Part shown: in pieces, positions 27,193 through 35,196 of the stretch
How positions within the stretch are numbered: position 1 is the stretch's first letter
Layout: every line of letters starts with the position of its first letter
From: Stutzerimonas stutzeri
Lineage (GTDB): Bacteria > Pseudomonadota > Gammaproteobacteria > Pseudomonadales > Pseudomonadaceae
DNA length: 64,000 nucleotides
Assembly: GCF_024451105.1 (NCBI RefSeq)
Contig: NZ_JANGEY010000003.1
Span: 62,001 to 126,000, forward strand
Direction of reading: 5' to 3'
Notes under the pieces: model-generated
Database searches by the model: none
Told to the model about the DNA's origin: nothing
Seen by the model: only the letters and a program-made list of their open reading frames with translations
Made by a program: the position numbers and the translations under genes

Positions 27193-28254
27193 ATGACCCT
27201 GTTGCAGGGAAGGCCGGTGTACCTGGTGGCGGCCTCCGTACTCAATGCCGCCGGCAGCGAGGCCGGCGATCTCCACGGCGCGGTGCCACAGCCGCTGCCT
27301 CTGCCGTTCGCCGCGGAGCGAACGGCGCATGCCGTGGCGGCTCCGCGGCTGCCGGCGGATCTGTTCGACCGCAAGATCCAGCGCAGCGTCGAGCCGCAGG
27401 GGCTGCGCCTGCTGCACTGCGCCGCGCGACTGGCGCCGGCTCTGCGCGAGTTGCGACTGCCGGCGCAGCGGGTAGGGCTGACGGCGGCGATACCCGAGGT
27501 TGACGCGCCCAGTCCCTGCTGGGATGCGGTCGAAGCCATCGAGCGCGAGCCGGACAGGCTTCTCGCGCAGCTGCTGGCCAACACCCCGCCGCTACACGCG
27601 CTGACCCTGCTCAACAGCTCGGTCATGGCCTATGTCGCCGAGGCGCTGGACTGCCGGGGCGTCATGGCGGGCTATTGCGCGCAGGTCGGTGCCGGCTTCG
27701 ATGCGCTGATCGAGGCGGTTGCGGAAGTCGCCGAGGGGCGGGCCGATGCGGCGCTGTCGGTCAGTTGCAGCCCGAACCTGACGCCGGCCCTGTTCCTGCG
27801 CGACGAGCCGGGCCAGGACGTGCTGTACGGGGAGGGGGCCGCGGCGCTGCTGCTGGCTGCCCAGCCACCGCTCGAAGGCCTCGTGGTGCGGGTGGCCGGT
27901 TACGGCCGTGGCTTCAGTGCCGACCCGCAGCGCCGCCCGGCAGTGCTGCAGCAGGCCGTGCGCCAGGCGCTGCAGGCGGAGCGCCTGACGCCGCGCGACA
28001 TCGACTGGCTGGGCGGCAGCGTCCCCGATCTTGCCGCCAGCGAGCCGTTCGCTGCCTGTGCCGTCCTGCGCGATACCCGGGAGGTAACCGGCGAACTGGG
28101 CGCCAGCGGCCTTGCTACCGAGATCGCTGCCCTGATCGTCGACCCGCGTCATGAGCGCGAGCCCCGCCTGCGCCATGTGCTGCTGCCGAGTGTCAGCCGG
28201 GCAGGGCACTGCGACGCCATGCTGCTGGCAATCACCTGGAAGGAGAAGGCATGA
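27193..28254 (+). CDS. Degenerate ketosynthase-like protein, chain-length-factor-like (KS2)
   Basis: A 353-residue protein with the thiolase/ketosynthase fold but without working catalytic residues. The region around the expected nucleophile reads GYCAQVGAG (C162), offset from the normal ACAAG pattern, and neither the THGTxT nor the NKxxxGH motif exists. It is shorter than KS1 by about 70 residues, mostly in the C-terminal half. By analogy with the KS/CLF pairs of type II polyketide synthases it may be the inactive half of a heterodimer with KS1. The ATG follows GGAGGG at 7 bp, and the end overlaps KS3 by 4 bp. Confidence 0.7.
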   Translation: MTLLQGRPVYLVAASVLNAAGSEAGDLHGAVPQPLPLPFAAERTAHAVAAPRLPADLFDRKIQRSVEPQGLRLLHCAARLAPALRELRLPAQRVGLTAAIPEVDAPSPCWDAVEAIEREPDRLLAQLLANTPPLHALTLLNSSVMAYVAEALDCRGVMAGYCAQVGAGFDALIEAVAEVAEGRADAALSVSCSPNLTPALFLRDEPGQDVLYGEGAAALLLAAQPPLEGLVVRVAGYGRGFSADPQRRPAVLQQAVRQALQAERLTPRDIDWLGGSVPDLAASEPFAACAVLRDTREVTGELGASGLATEIAALIVDPRHEREPRLRHVLLPSVSRAGHCDAMLLAITWKEKA

Positions 28255-29549
28255 ACGGAGCAAGGGTGGTGATCACCGGGATGGGGGCGGTGACCGGCTT
28301 CGGTTTCCAATGGCAGGACATGTGGCAGCAGATGCTGCTCGGCAGGCACTGCGTAGCGCCCTGGCAACCGGAGGAAATCGAGGACGGCGGCTTTCCGGTG
28401 CGGTTCGCCGCGGCCGTCGACGTCACGCGCCTGTCGTCCGGACTGCAGGGGCATCCGGCGTGGGACATGCCGATGGAGAAACGCAGTCGCCTTGGCTGGA
28501 TCGCCGCCACCCAGGCGGTCGCCGACAGCGGCCTGGCCGTCAGCGAGCTCAGCCGTGCCGCGGTGCTGACGGCATCCGGCGCGCCCCAGCACATGCTCGC
28601 CGACATGCGTCTGGCGCTGCCCGCCGATGGCGGCCAGGGGGCGGACTGGTGCCACCTGATGCAGCGTTCTGCGCAGGTCCACACGGATGGCTCGCTGCGA
28701 CAGGCCAACGACCGGCTGTCGCGGCTGATCGCCGCGGACTTCTCCTGCGAAGGCCCGGTGCTCAACGTCAGCAGCGCCTGCGCGGGCGCTGCGCAGGCGA
28801 TCGGCAATGCCTTCCGGATGATCCGGCGCGGCGAGGTGGATGTCGCCGTGGCCGGCGGGGCCGATTCGGTACTCAATCTCGACACCATGAGCGCGCTCTA
28901 CCTGCTGGGTGCCGTCAGCAGCGAGCAGCGCTGGGGCAGCGAGCTGTGTCGGCCGTTCGATCGCGACCGCAGCGGCCTGGTCGCCGGCGAAGGCGGTGGC
29001 TTCGTGGTCCTCGAGCGGCTGGAGCGGGCGCTGGCCCGTGGCGCCACGCCCTATGCCGAGGTGCTCGGCTATGGCAGCAGTCTGGATGGCTACAAGGTCA
29101 CCGCTCCGGATCCGCAGGGGCGCGGCGCCGCCCTGGCCATGCGCGCGGCTCTGGAGGATGCCGGTGTGCGGCCGCGGCAGGTCGATCTGGTCAATGCCCA
29201 CGGGACGTCCACGCCGCTCAACGATGTGGCGGAAACCCTGGCGATCAAGAGCGTGTTCGCCGAGGAGGAGCATTACCGCCAGCTGGCTGTTTGCGCCAAC
29301 AAGTCGCAGTTCGGCCATCTGATCGCCGCGGCGGGGGCACCCGAGTTCATCGTCACGGCGCTTTCCTGCCGCGACGATCGCATTCCGCCGACCCTCAACC
29401 TGCAGCACCCGGACCCCGACTGCGATCTGGACTACTGCGCGCAGCGGGCAGTCAGCCGCCCGGTGCAGGTGGCGCTCAGCAACTCGTTCGGTTTCGGCGG
29501 CCTCAACGCGTCGCTGGTGCTGGGCAAATACCGGGAGAGCCGAGTATGA
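28251..29549 (+). CDS. Beta-ketoacyl synthase, catalytically intact (KS3)
   Basis: A 432-residue FabF-type condensing enzyme with C177 (SSACAGA), H317 (NAHGTST), K351 and H356 (NKSQFGH) and the C-terminal SNSFGFGGLNAS signature. It is clearly divergent from KS1, so it is not a recent duplicate. ATGA overlaps at both ends (with KS2 and KS4) imply coupled translation and fixed stoichiometry. It probably performs a second set of elongations, or initiation, with KS4 as inactive partner. Confidence 0.9.
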   Translation: MNGARVVITGMGAVTGFGFQWQDMWQQMLLGRHCVAPWQPEEIEDGGFPVRFAAAVDVTRLSSGLQGHPAWDMPMEKRSRLGWIAATQAVADSGLAVSELSRAAVLTASGAPQHMLADMRLALPADGGQGADWCHLMQRSAQVHTDGSLRQANDRLSRLIAADFSCEGPVLNVSSACAGAAQAIGNAFRMIRRGEVDVAVAGGADSVLNLDTMSALYLLGAVSSEQRWGSELCRPFDRDRSGLVAGEGGGFVVLERLERALARGATPYAEVLGYGSSLDGYKVTAPDPQGRGAALAMRAALEDAGVRPRQVDLVNAHGTSTPLNDVAETLAIKSVFAEEEHYRQLAVCANKSQFGHLIAAAGAPEFIVTALSCRDDRIPPTLNLQHPDPDCDLDYCAQRAVSRPVQVALSNSFGFGGLNASLVLGKYRESRV

Positions 29550-30748
29550 AGCACGTCGATCAGCGGATCGCCATCAGCGGTGCCGGTTGCGTGCTGGCCA
29601 CCGGCTGGGGCGTCGAACCCTTCTGGGCGGCCGCGCGGGCCGGGCGCAGCGGCATCGGACCACTGCGTGCCAGGCACTTCCACAGTCGGCGGGTGGTCGC
29701 CTTCGGCCACGTCGCCGAGGACGTCCAGCAGCGCTGCCGTCAGGAGGTGCCGCGCAACCTGCACCGCTACTGCACGCCGGCGCTGGCCTGGGGCGTCAGT
29801 GCGGTCGGCCAGGCGCTCGCGGAGGCCGGGATCGATCCGCAGCAGGGGCGGCTGCGCCTGGGACTCTATGGCTGCCAGGGGGGCTACACCCATCCCTCGC
29901 TCGATGCCTACGCCGAGTTGCTGCGCGATTGCTCCAGCGAGCTCGGCCTGGACAAGACCGGGCTCAGCCGGCGGGTGCTGCAGGAGCGCGCCCTGGACCC
30001 CTTCCTGGTGCTGAAGAGCCTCAGCAACGGTCTGCTCGGGGTGGTCAGCCTGACCCACCGTCTGGAGTGCGAGGGCAGCGCCTTCATGCAGGGTGTCGCC
30101 GGCAACCAGGCGGCCTTGCGCGAGGCCTGCGCCGCGCTGCGCAGCGGCCGTATCGATGCCGCCATCGTGGTCGGCTCGGGCAGCGAACTCGACGCGCTGG
30201 CGCTCGCCGCGCTGGTTCGCGCCGGAGTCATTTCCGCCAATGGCACCGAGGCCTTCCTGGCGTTCGACGAACGCGGCCGGGGCGGCATTGCCGGTGAAGG
30301 CGCCGCGGCACTGGTGCTGCAGCGCTGCGCGGATCTGCCGACCGCGGCGCACGTGTGCCTGGTCGGTCAGACGGCGCACGCCAACCTCGACGCCCTGCAG
30401 CTGCCGGCCGAGTCGACCGACCTGCTGGTCTGCACTGCCAGCGGCGAGCCGGAGCAGGACCGGCGGCTGAGTGTCCGCCTGGGCCGGATCCCGGCCGCGC
30501 ATGTCGGCGCAGCGCAGCCGCTTACCGGAATCCTCAGCGCAGCACCCAGCCTGGTCGATCTGATTCTGGCTCGCAGCGCCATGCAGGCCGGCTACGCGCC
30601 CCCGCTCGCCGGGCTGAGGCATCCGGTCGACGACCGGCTGCCCTTCGTCGTCGGCAGCGGACGCGAGGTGCCGATCCGCCGGGCCACAGTGGTCGGCCGC
30701 GACGACAACGGCTTCAGCGCCTGCTACCGGCTCGAGCTGGCCAGCTAG
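29546..30748 (+). CDS. Degenerate ketosynthase-like protein, chain-length-factor-like (KS4)
   Basis: A 400-residue ketosynthase-fold protein. The nucleophile region reads SAFMQGVAGNQAAL, so the cysteine is lost, and the THGTxT and NKxxxGH histidines are absent. The N-terminal half (ISGAGCVLATGWGVEPFW) and the central GEGAAALVLQR loop still align with ketosynthases. It follows intact KS3 with a 4-bp overlap, repeating the intact-plus-degenerate order of KS1/KS2. A hairpin occupies the 68-bp gap after it. Confidence 0.75.
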   Translation: MKHVDQRIAISGAGCVLATGWGVEPFWAAARAGRSGIGPLRARHFHSRRVVAFGHVAEDVQQRCRQEVPRNLHRYCTPALAWGVSAVGQALAEAGIDPQQGRLRLGLYGCQGGYTHPSLDAYAELLRDCSSELGLDKTGLSRRVLQERALDPFLVLKSLSNGLLGVVSLTHRLECEGSAFMQGVAGNQAALREACAALRSGRIDAAIVVGSGSELDALALAALVRAGVISANGTEAFLAFDERGRGGIAGEGAAALVLQRCADLPTAAHVCLVGQTAHANLDALQLPAESTDLLVCTASGEPEQDRRLSVRLGRIPAAHVGAAQPLTGILSAAPSLVDLILARSAMQAGYAPPLAGLRHPVDDRLPFVVGSGREVPIRRATVVGRDDNGFSACYRLELAS

Positions 30749-30758
30749 TACCCGCACG

Positions 30759-30788
30759 CAGCGCGCGGCCACTGCCGGCTGCGCGCTG
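30759..30788 (+). promoter_or_regulatory. Intra-operon hairpin
   Basis: CAGCGCGC (30759-30766) pairs with GCGCGCTG (30781-30788), then TCTCTT. This is one of two gaps longer than 20 bp in the operon (the other is 36472-36540). It could attenuate transcription or protect the 3' end of the ketosynthase message. Confidence 0.45.
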
Positions 30789-30816
30789 TCTCTTCAGTGA
30801 AAGGATGTGAGTCCCA

Positions 30817-33687
30817 ATGGATTACCGCGACTATGTAAGGCCCCGCTACGTCGAACTGATGCAGGCGCTGGGTCTGGAGTGCCAGTTCCACCGTGCCAGT
30901 GGCAGCAAGCTGTTCCGCCGTGACGCCGCGGGAGCCGAGGTGGCCGTGACCGACTTCCTGGGCGGCTATGGTGCCGCGCTGTTCGGCCATAACGACCCCG
31001 AACTGGTCGAGCTGCTCTGCGCTCTGCTGCGCGAGCAGGCGCCCTTCAACGCACAGATGTCGGTGCGCAGGGCCGCCGGCGAGCTGGGGCGGCGGCTGAG
31101 CGAGGCGCTCGGCCAGGAGCTGGGCTGCGCCGAGCACTTCGTGTCGACCTTCTCCAACAGCGGCGCCGAAGCGGTGGAGATCGCCATCAAGCACGCCGAG
31201 TTCAGCCGCCAGAAGCGTTTGCAGGCCGCCTTCGACCAGCGGGACTTCGTCCTGGCCGGTCTTTCCGGCGGCCAGCAGGCGTACGTCGAGTTCGATGTGG
31301 GCGAACTCGAGCTGCCGGCCGGCCTGCTGCCGGCGCACCTGACCACGGTGACCCTGCGCCAGCTGGCCGAGGCCGTGCGCCAGCACAACCTGGCCCAGCT
31401 GCATGCCGCTCCGGTGTTCGTCGCCATGCGGCGCAGCTTCCACGGCAAGCTGGTCAGCAGTGTGCAGCTCACCTACGGGCGGCAATACCGCCAGCCTTTC
31501 GCCCGCTTCGGGCTGAATGTCGATTTCGTCGACCCCGAGCAGCCCCAGCAGCTCGAGGAGCTGCGCCAGCGGCACCGCCGCGACTGGCTGAGTCTGGAGC
31601 TCGCCGGCGCGCGCCCGGTGCTGCGGCGGGAGCCGTGCAGCAGCATCGCCGCGATACTGCTCGAGCCGATCCAGGGCGAGGGCGGCATCCACGAAATTCC
31701 CGCAGAAGCCTGTCTGGCGCTGCGCCGGCTGTGCAACGAACTGGGTTGTCCGCTGATCGTCGACGAGGTGCAGTCGGGCTTCGGCCGCACCGGCACGCTG
31801 CTGGCCAGCAGCCAGCTGCGCCTGCTCGGCGACTACTACTGCCTGTCCAAGGCGCTGGGTGGTGGCCTGACCAAGATCGCCGCCACGCTGATCCGTGCCA
31901 GCCACTACGAGGCCGACTTCAGCTACATCCACAGCTCGACCTTCGCCGAGGACGACCTGTCCTGTCGCGTGGCTCTGCAGTCCCTGCAGCGCCTGCAGGC
32001 GGACGGCGGGGCGATGCTCGAGGACATCCGCAGCAAGGGCGAGTATCTCAAGGCTTCGCTGTGCGAGCTCAAGGACTACTACCCGGACGTGATCGCCGAC
32101 GTGCGCGGCCGCGGCCTGCTGCTCGGCATCGAGCTGCACGACCTGAGCGACAGCAGCTCGCTGGTGCAGGCCTCGGCGCAGTACAACGATGCGCTCGGCT
32201 ATCTGATCGCCGGCTACCTGCTGCAGCACGAGCACCTGCGCGTGGCCCCGTCGGGCAGCAACGCCAACGTGATCCGCCTGGAGCCGCCGGCGTGCATCAG
32301 TCATGCCGAGATCGACGGCCTGCTCGCGGCGCTGCAGCGGGTCTGCGAGATGCTCCGCCGGCGCGATGCACTGCCGCTGGCCGCGGCGGTGTGCGCCGAC
32401 CTGCTGCCCGAAGTGCCGCCACGCGAGGAGAGCTTCGCCGGGGAGAGCCCGCGCCCAAAGCCTGAGCAGGGCACCCCGGTGGTAGCCAGGGTGGCCTTCA
32501 TCAACCATCTGATCGACACCGGCATGCTCGGCGACGTCGACCCATCGCTCGCCGTGCTCGACGCGGAGCAGAAGCGCGCCTTCGTCGAACGCACGGCTCC
32601 CGAGCGCAGGGCCGCGCCCATAGGCCCGGTGACCATTCGCTCGCGGCTGGGCACGGCGGTGGAGTTCACCCTCTATCCGCTGTGCATGGACTCCAGCGCA
32701 ATGGCCGGATACATGGCCAGCGGCGACCTGCAGCCGATCCGCGAGGAGATCGCCGCACGCATCCGCGATGCCCGCGCCGACGGCTGCCGCATCGCCGGAC
32801 TGGGGATGTACACCTCGATCGTCACCAACAACTGCCAGTCCCTGCAGATCCCGGATGTCGCGCTGACCTCCGGCAACGCCCTGACCATCGGCATGGGGCT
32901 GGAGGCCATCGAGCAGGGCTGCGCCCGCCAGGGCATCGACCTGGCCAGGGAGACCGCCGCAGTGGTCGGCGCGGCCGGCAACATCGCCTCGACCTACGCC
33001 TCGCTGCTGTCGATGCAGGTCGATCGTCTGCTGCTGATCGGCAGCGGCCGCGAGGGCTCGCTGCGCCGCCTGGAGAAGACTGCCGAGCTGATCTACATGG
33101 ATGCCGCACGCTCGATTCGTGCCGGCACGAGCGAGCACGACCGGCTGGCCAGGCGCCTGCTGCAGCTGGAGGGGGTCGAGGCGTTGCTGCAGCTGTATGG
33201 CGATGCTCCGGATCTCGGCCGCCGGCTGTTCCGTTTCGTGGCCGAGCGCCTCGGGGACGAGGCGTTCATCGTCGTCGGCAACGATCTCGACAGCCTGCGC
33301 CAGGCGCGCATCGTGCTCTGCGCAGCCAATGCGCCGCAGGCCTTCCTGCAGGCCGGGCATTTCGCCGAGAACGGCGTGGTCTGCGATATCGCCGTGCCGC
33401 TCAACGTCGACCAGGCGGTGGCGGCGCAGCGTCCCGACCTGCTCTACATGCACGGCGGCATCGTGCAGACCCCGTTCGGCGACGGCCTGGCGGAAAACGT
33501 GCGCGCCTATCTCGGCGAGGGACAGCTCTACGCCTGCATGGCCGAGTCGGTGCTGATGGGGCTGGCGGGGATGAGCCGGCACTACTCCTACGGCGATATC
33601 AGCCGCGAGCAGGTACAGCAGATCCGCGCCATCGCCGCGACCCACGGCTTCGGGCTGGCCCGGATCAAGACGGACAACTCCCTGTAA
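30817..33687 (+). CDS. Class III aminotransferase fused to an acyl-ACP-reductase-like domain
   Basis: A 956-residue two-domain protein. Residues 1 to about 480 are a PLP-dependent class III (omega) aminotransferase: QGEGGIHEIPAE, the PLP-binding Asp in VDEVQSGFGRTG (D316) and the Schiff-base Lys in LSKALGGG (K345). Residues about 555-956 match cyanobacterial long-chain acyl-ACP reductase (AAR): GLGMYTSIV, the NADPH loop GAAGNIA (718-724), LYMHGGIVQTP, and QLYACMAE, whose C907 aligns with the thioester-forming cysteine of AAR. Predicted activity: reductive release of acyl-ACP as an aldehyde, then transamination to a primary amine. PigE of prodigiosin synthesis uses the same logic; as I recall, its domains run in the opposite order. 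Nine bases separate it from the fabG-like gene. Confidence 0.85.
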   Translation: MDYRDYVRPRYVELMQALGLECQFHRASGSKLFRRDAAGAEVAVTDFLGGYGAALFGHNDPELVELLCALLREQAPFNAQMSVRRAAGELGRRLSEALGQELGCAEHFVSTFSNSGAEAVEIAIKHAEFSRQKRLQAAFDQRDFVLAGLSGGQQAYVEFDVGELELPAGLLPAHLTTVTLRQLAEAVRQHNLAQLHAAPVFVAMRRSFHGKLVSSVQLTYGRQYRQPFARFGLNVDFVDPEQPQQLEELRQRHRRDWLSLELAGARPVLRREPCSSIAAILLEPIQGEGGIHEIPAEACLALRRLCNELGCPLIVDEVQSGFGRTGTLLASSQLRLLGDYYCLSKALGGGLTKIAATLIRASHYEADFSYIHSSTFAEDDLSCRVALQSLQRLQADGGAMLEDIRSKGEYLKASLCELKDYYPDVIADVRGRGLLLGIELHDLSDSSSLVQASAQYNDALGYLIAGYLLQHEHLRVAPSGSNANVIRLEPPACISHAEIDGLLAALQRVCEMLRRRDALPLAAAVCADLLPEVPPREESFAGESPRPKPEQGTPVVARVAFINHLIDTGMLGDVDPSLAVLDAEQKRAFVERTAPERRAAPIGPVTIRSRLGTAVEFTLYPLCMDSSAMAGYMASGDLQPIREEIAARIRDARADGCRIAGLGMYTSIVTNNCQSLQIPDVALTSGNALTIGMGLEAIEQGCARQGIDLARETAAVVGAAGNIASTYASLLSMQVDRLLLIGSGREGSLRRLEKTAELIYMDAARSIRAGTSEHDRLARRLLQLEGVEALLQLYGDAPDLGRRLFRFVAERLGDEAFIVVGNDLDSLRQARIVLCAANAPQAFLQAGHFAENGVVCDIAVPLNVDQAVAAQRPDLLYMHGGIVQTPFGDGLAENVRAYLGEGQLYACMAESVLMGLAGMSRHYSYGDISREQVQQIRAIAATHGFGLARIKTDNSL

Positions 33688-33696
33688 GGAGACGAC

Positions 33697-34434
33697 ATGC
33701 ACAACAAGACTGCGGTGGTCACCGGCGGCAGCCGGGGCATCGGCAGGGCGATCGTCCGGGTGCTGGCAGGAGCCGGCTACCGGATTGCCTTCAGCTACGT
33801 GCGCGACGAGGCAGCGGCGATGGCCCTGCGCGAAGAGATCGAGGCGATGGGGCGACCGTGCCTGGCCTTGCGCTGCGACGTCGGCGAGAGCGACAGCATC
33901 GCCGCCTTCTTCGCGCGAGTGGAGGAGGAATACCAGCGCATCGACCTGCTGGTGAACAACGCCGGCATCACCCGCGACGGCCTGCTGGCGGTGCTGCCCG
34001 AAGAGGACATCGTCGGTGTCATCCAGACCAACCTGGTCGGCACGCTGCTGTGCTGCCAGCAGGCGCTGCCGGGAATGCTGCGCCGGCGCAGCGGCAGCAT
34101 CGTCAACCTCAGTTCGGTGGCCGCCCAGCGCCCGGGCAAGGGACAGAGCAACTATGCCGCCGCCAAGGGCGGCGTCGAGGCGCTGACCCGCGCCCTGGCC
34201 GTCGAGCTGGCGCCGCGCAACATCCGCGTCAACGCCATCGCTCCCGGCATCGTGCGCACCGAGATGAGCGAGGCGCTGATCGGCAGCATGGCGGAAGCAA
34301 TCCGCGAGCGCCTGCTGATCAAGCGCTACGCCGAGCCCGAGGAAATCGCCGAGGCGGTGCTGTTCGTGGCCGAGCGCGCACTCTACATGACCGGGGAGGT
34401 CCTGCCGGTCAACGGCGGGCTGAAAATGCCATGA
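33697..34434 (+). CDS. 3-oxoacyl-ACP reductase, FabG-like
   Basis: A 245-residue SDR of FabG type: TGGSRGIGRA cofactor loop, NNAGIT, catalytic Ser in LSSVAA, Tyr/Lys in YAAAKGG, and the closing LPVNGGLKMP. It would reduce the beta-keto group after each condensation. No dehydratase or enoyl reductase of FabZ/FabA/FabI type is in the operon, so either the product keeps hydroxyls or the housekeeping enzymes complete the cycle. Overlaps the next gene by 4 bp. Confidence 0.88.
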   Translation: MHNKTAVVTGGSRGIGRAIVRVLAGAGYRIAFSYVRDEAAAMALREEIEAMGRPCLALRCDVGESDSIAAFFARVEEEYQRIDLLVNNAGITRDGLLAVLPEEDIVGVIQTNLVGTLLCCQQALPGMLRRRSGSIVNLSSVAAQRPGKGQSNYAAAKGGVEALTRALAVELAPRNIRVNAIAPGIVRTEMSEALIGSMAEAIRERLLIKRYAEPEEIAEAVLFVAERALYMTGEVLPVNGGLKMP

Positions 34435-35195
34435 GCAAGACTCGTACGATTCTCGTCACCGGCGCGGCGAAAGGCATCGGCAGGGCCGTCGCGGAGTCCT
34501 TTGCAGGGGCGGGCGGCCATCGCCTGATCCTGCTCGATCGCGACCTGAGCGAACTGGAGGGCTGGACGGCCGGCCATCCGGCACGGGAGAGCATCGAGTC
34601 CCACTTCGCCGACATCGCCGATCTGCCCGGTCTGCAGCGGCTGTTCGAGGACCTGGCCCGTCGCCACGGGCAGATCGACGTGCTGGTGAACAGCGCCGGC
34701 ATCTGCGACGAGAACGAGCCCGAGGACCTGGACACCTGGCACAGGGTGATCGCAGTGAACCTCAGCGGCACCTTCTACGTGACCGCGCTGTGCCTGCCGC
34801 TGATCCCCCGGCATGGGCGGATCGTCAACATGGCCTCGATCCTCGGCCGCGCCGGCAAGGTGCGCAACACCGCCTATTGCGCCTCGAAGCACGGCATCGT
34901 CGGGATGACCAAGGCGCTGGCGCTCGATCTGGCCGCGCAGCAGATCACGGTGAACGCGATCCTGCCGGCCTGGGTCGACACGCCGATGCTGCGCCACGAA
35001 CTGGCGGTGCAGGCCGGCATGGCCGGCCTGACTCCCGAGCAGATCCAGCGCAATGCCAGGCGCAAGCTGCCCTTGCGCCGCTTCATCCAGAGCGAGGAGG
35101 TGGCTGCGCTGGTGCGTTATCTGGCCAGCCCCGAGGCGGCGGGTGTCACCGCCCAGAGCCTGGTGGTCGATGGCGGCGCCGGATTGGGGATGTAG
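34431..35195 (+). CDS. SDR-family reductase
   Basis: A 254-residue short-chain dehydrogenase with TGAAKGIG, VNSAGI, MASILG and the YCASK catalytic pair. It is distinct from the FabG-like protein: an extended segment (HELAVQAGMAGLTPEQIQ) forms a lid typical of hydroxyacid or small-alcohol SDRs such as 3-hydroxybutyrate dehydrogenase-like enzymes. It probably tailors the chain or intermediate. Translation is coupled to fabG-like by ATGA, and the next gene starts 1 bp after its stop. Confidence 0.8.
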   Translation: MSKTRTILVTGAAKGIGRAVAESFAGAGGHRLILLDRDLSELEGWTAGHPARESIESHFADIADLPGLQRLFEDLARRHGQIDVLVNSAGICDENEPEDLDTWHRVIAVNLSGTFYVTALCLPLIPRHGRIVNMASILGRAGKVRNTAYCASKHGIVGMTKALALDLAAQQITVNAILPAWVDTPMLRHELAVQAGMAGLTPEQIQRNARRKLPLRRFIQSEEVAALVRYLASPEAAGVTAQSLVVDGGAGLGM

Positions 35196-35196
35196 C

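Noticed and set aside
30745-33702. 985-codon open frame on the minus strand opposite the aminotransferase-reductase gene
   Set aside because: Composition is dominated by His, Arg, Gln, Ala and Gly, as expected from the antisense of a GC-rich gene, with no family motif. The plus-strand gene has catalytic residues.
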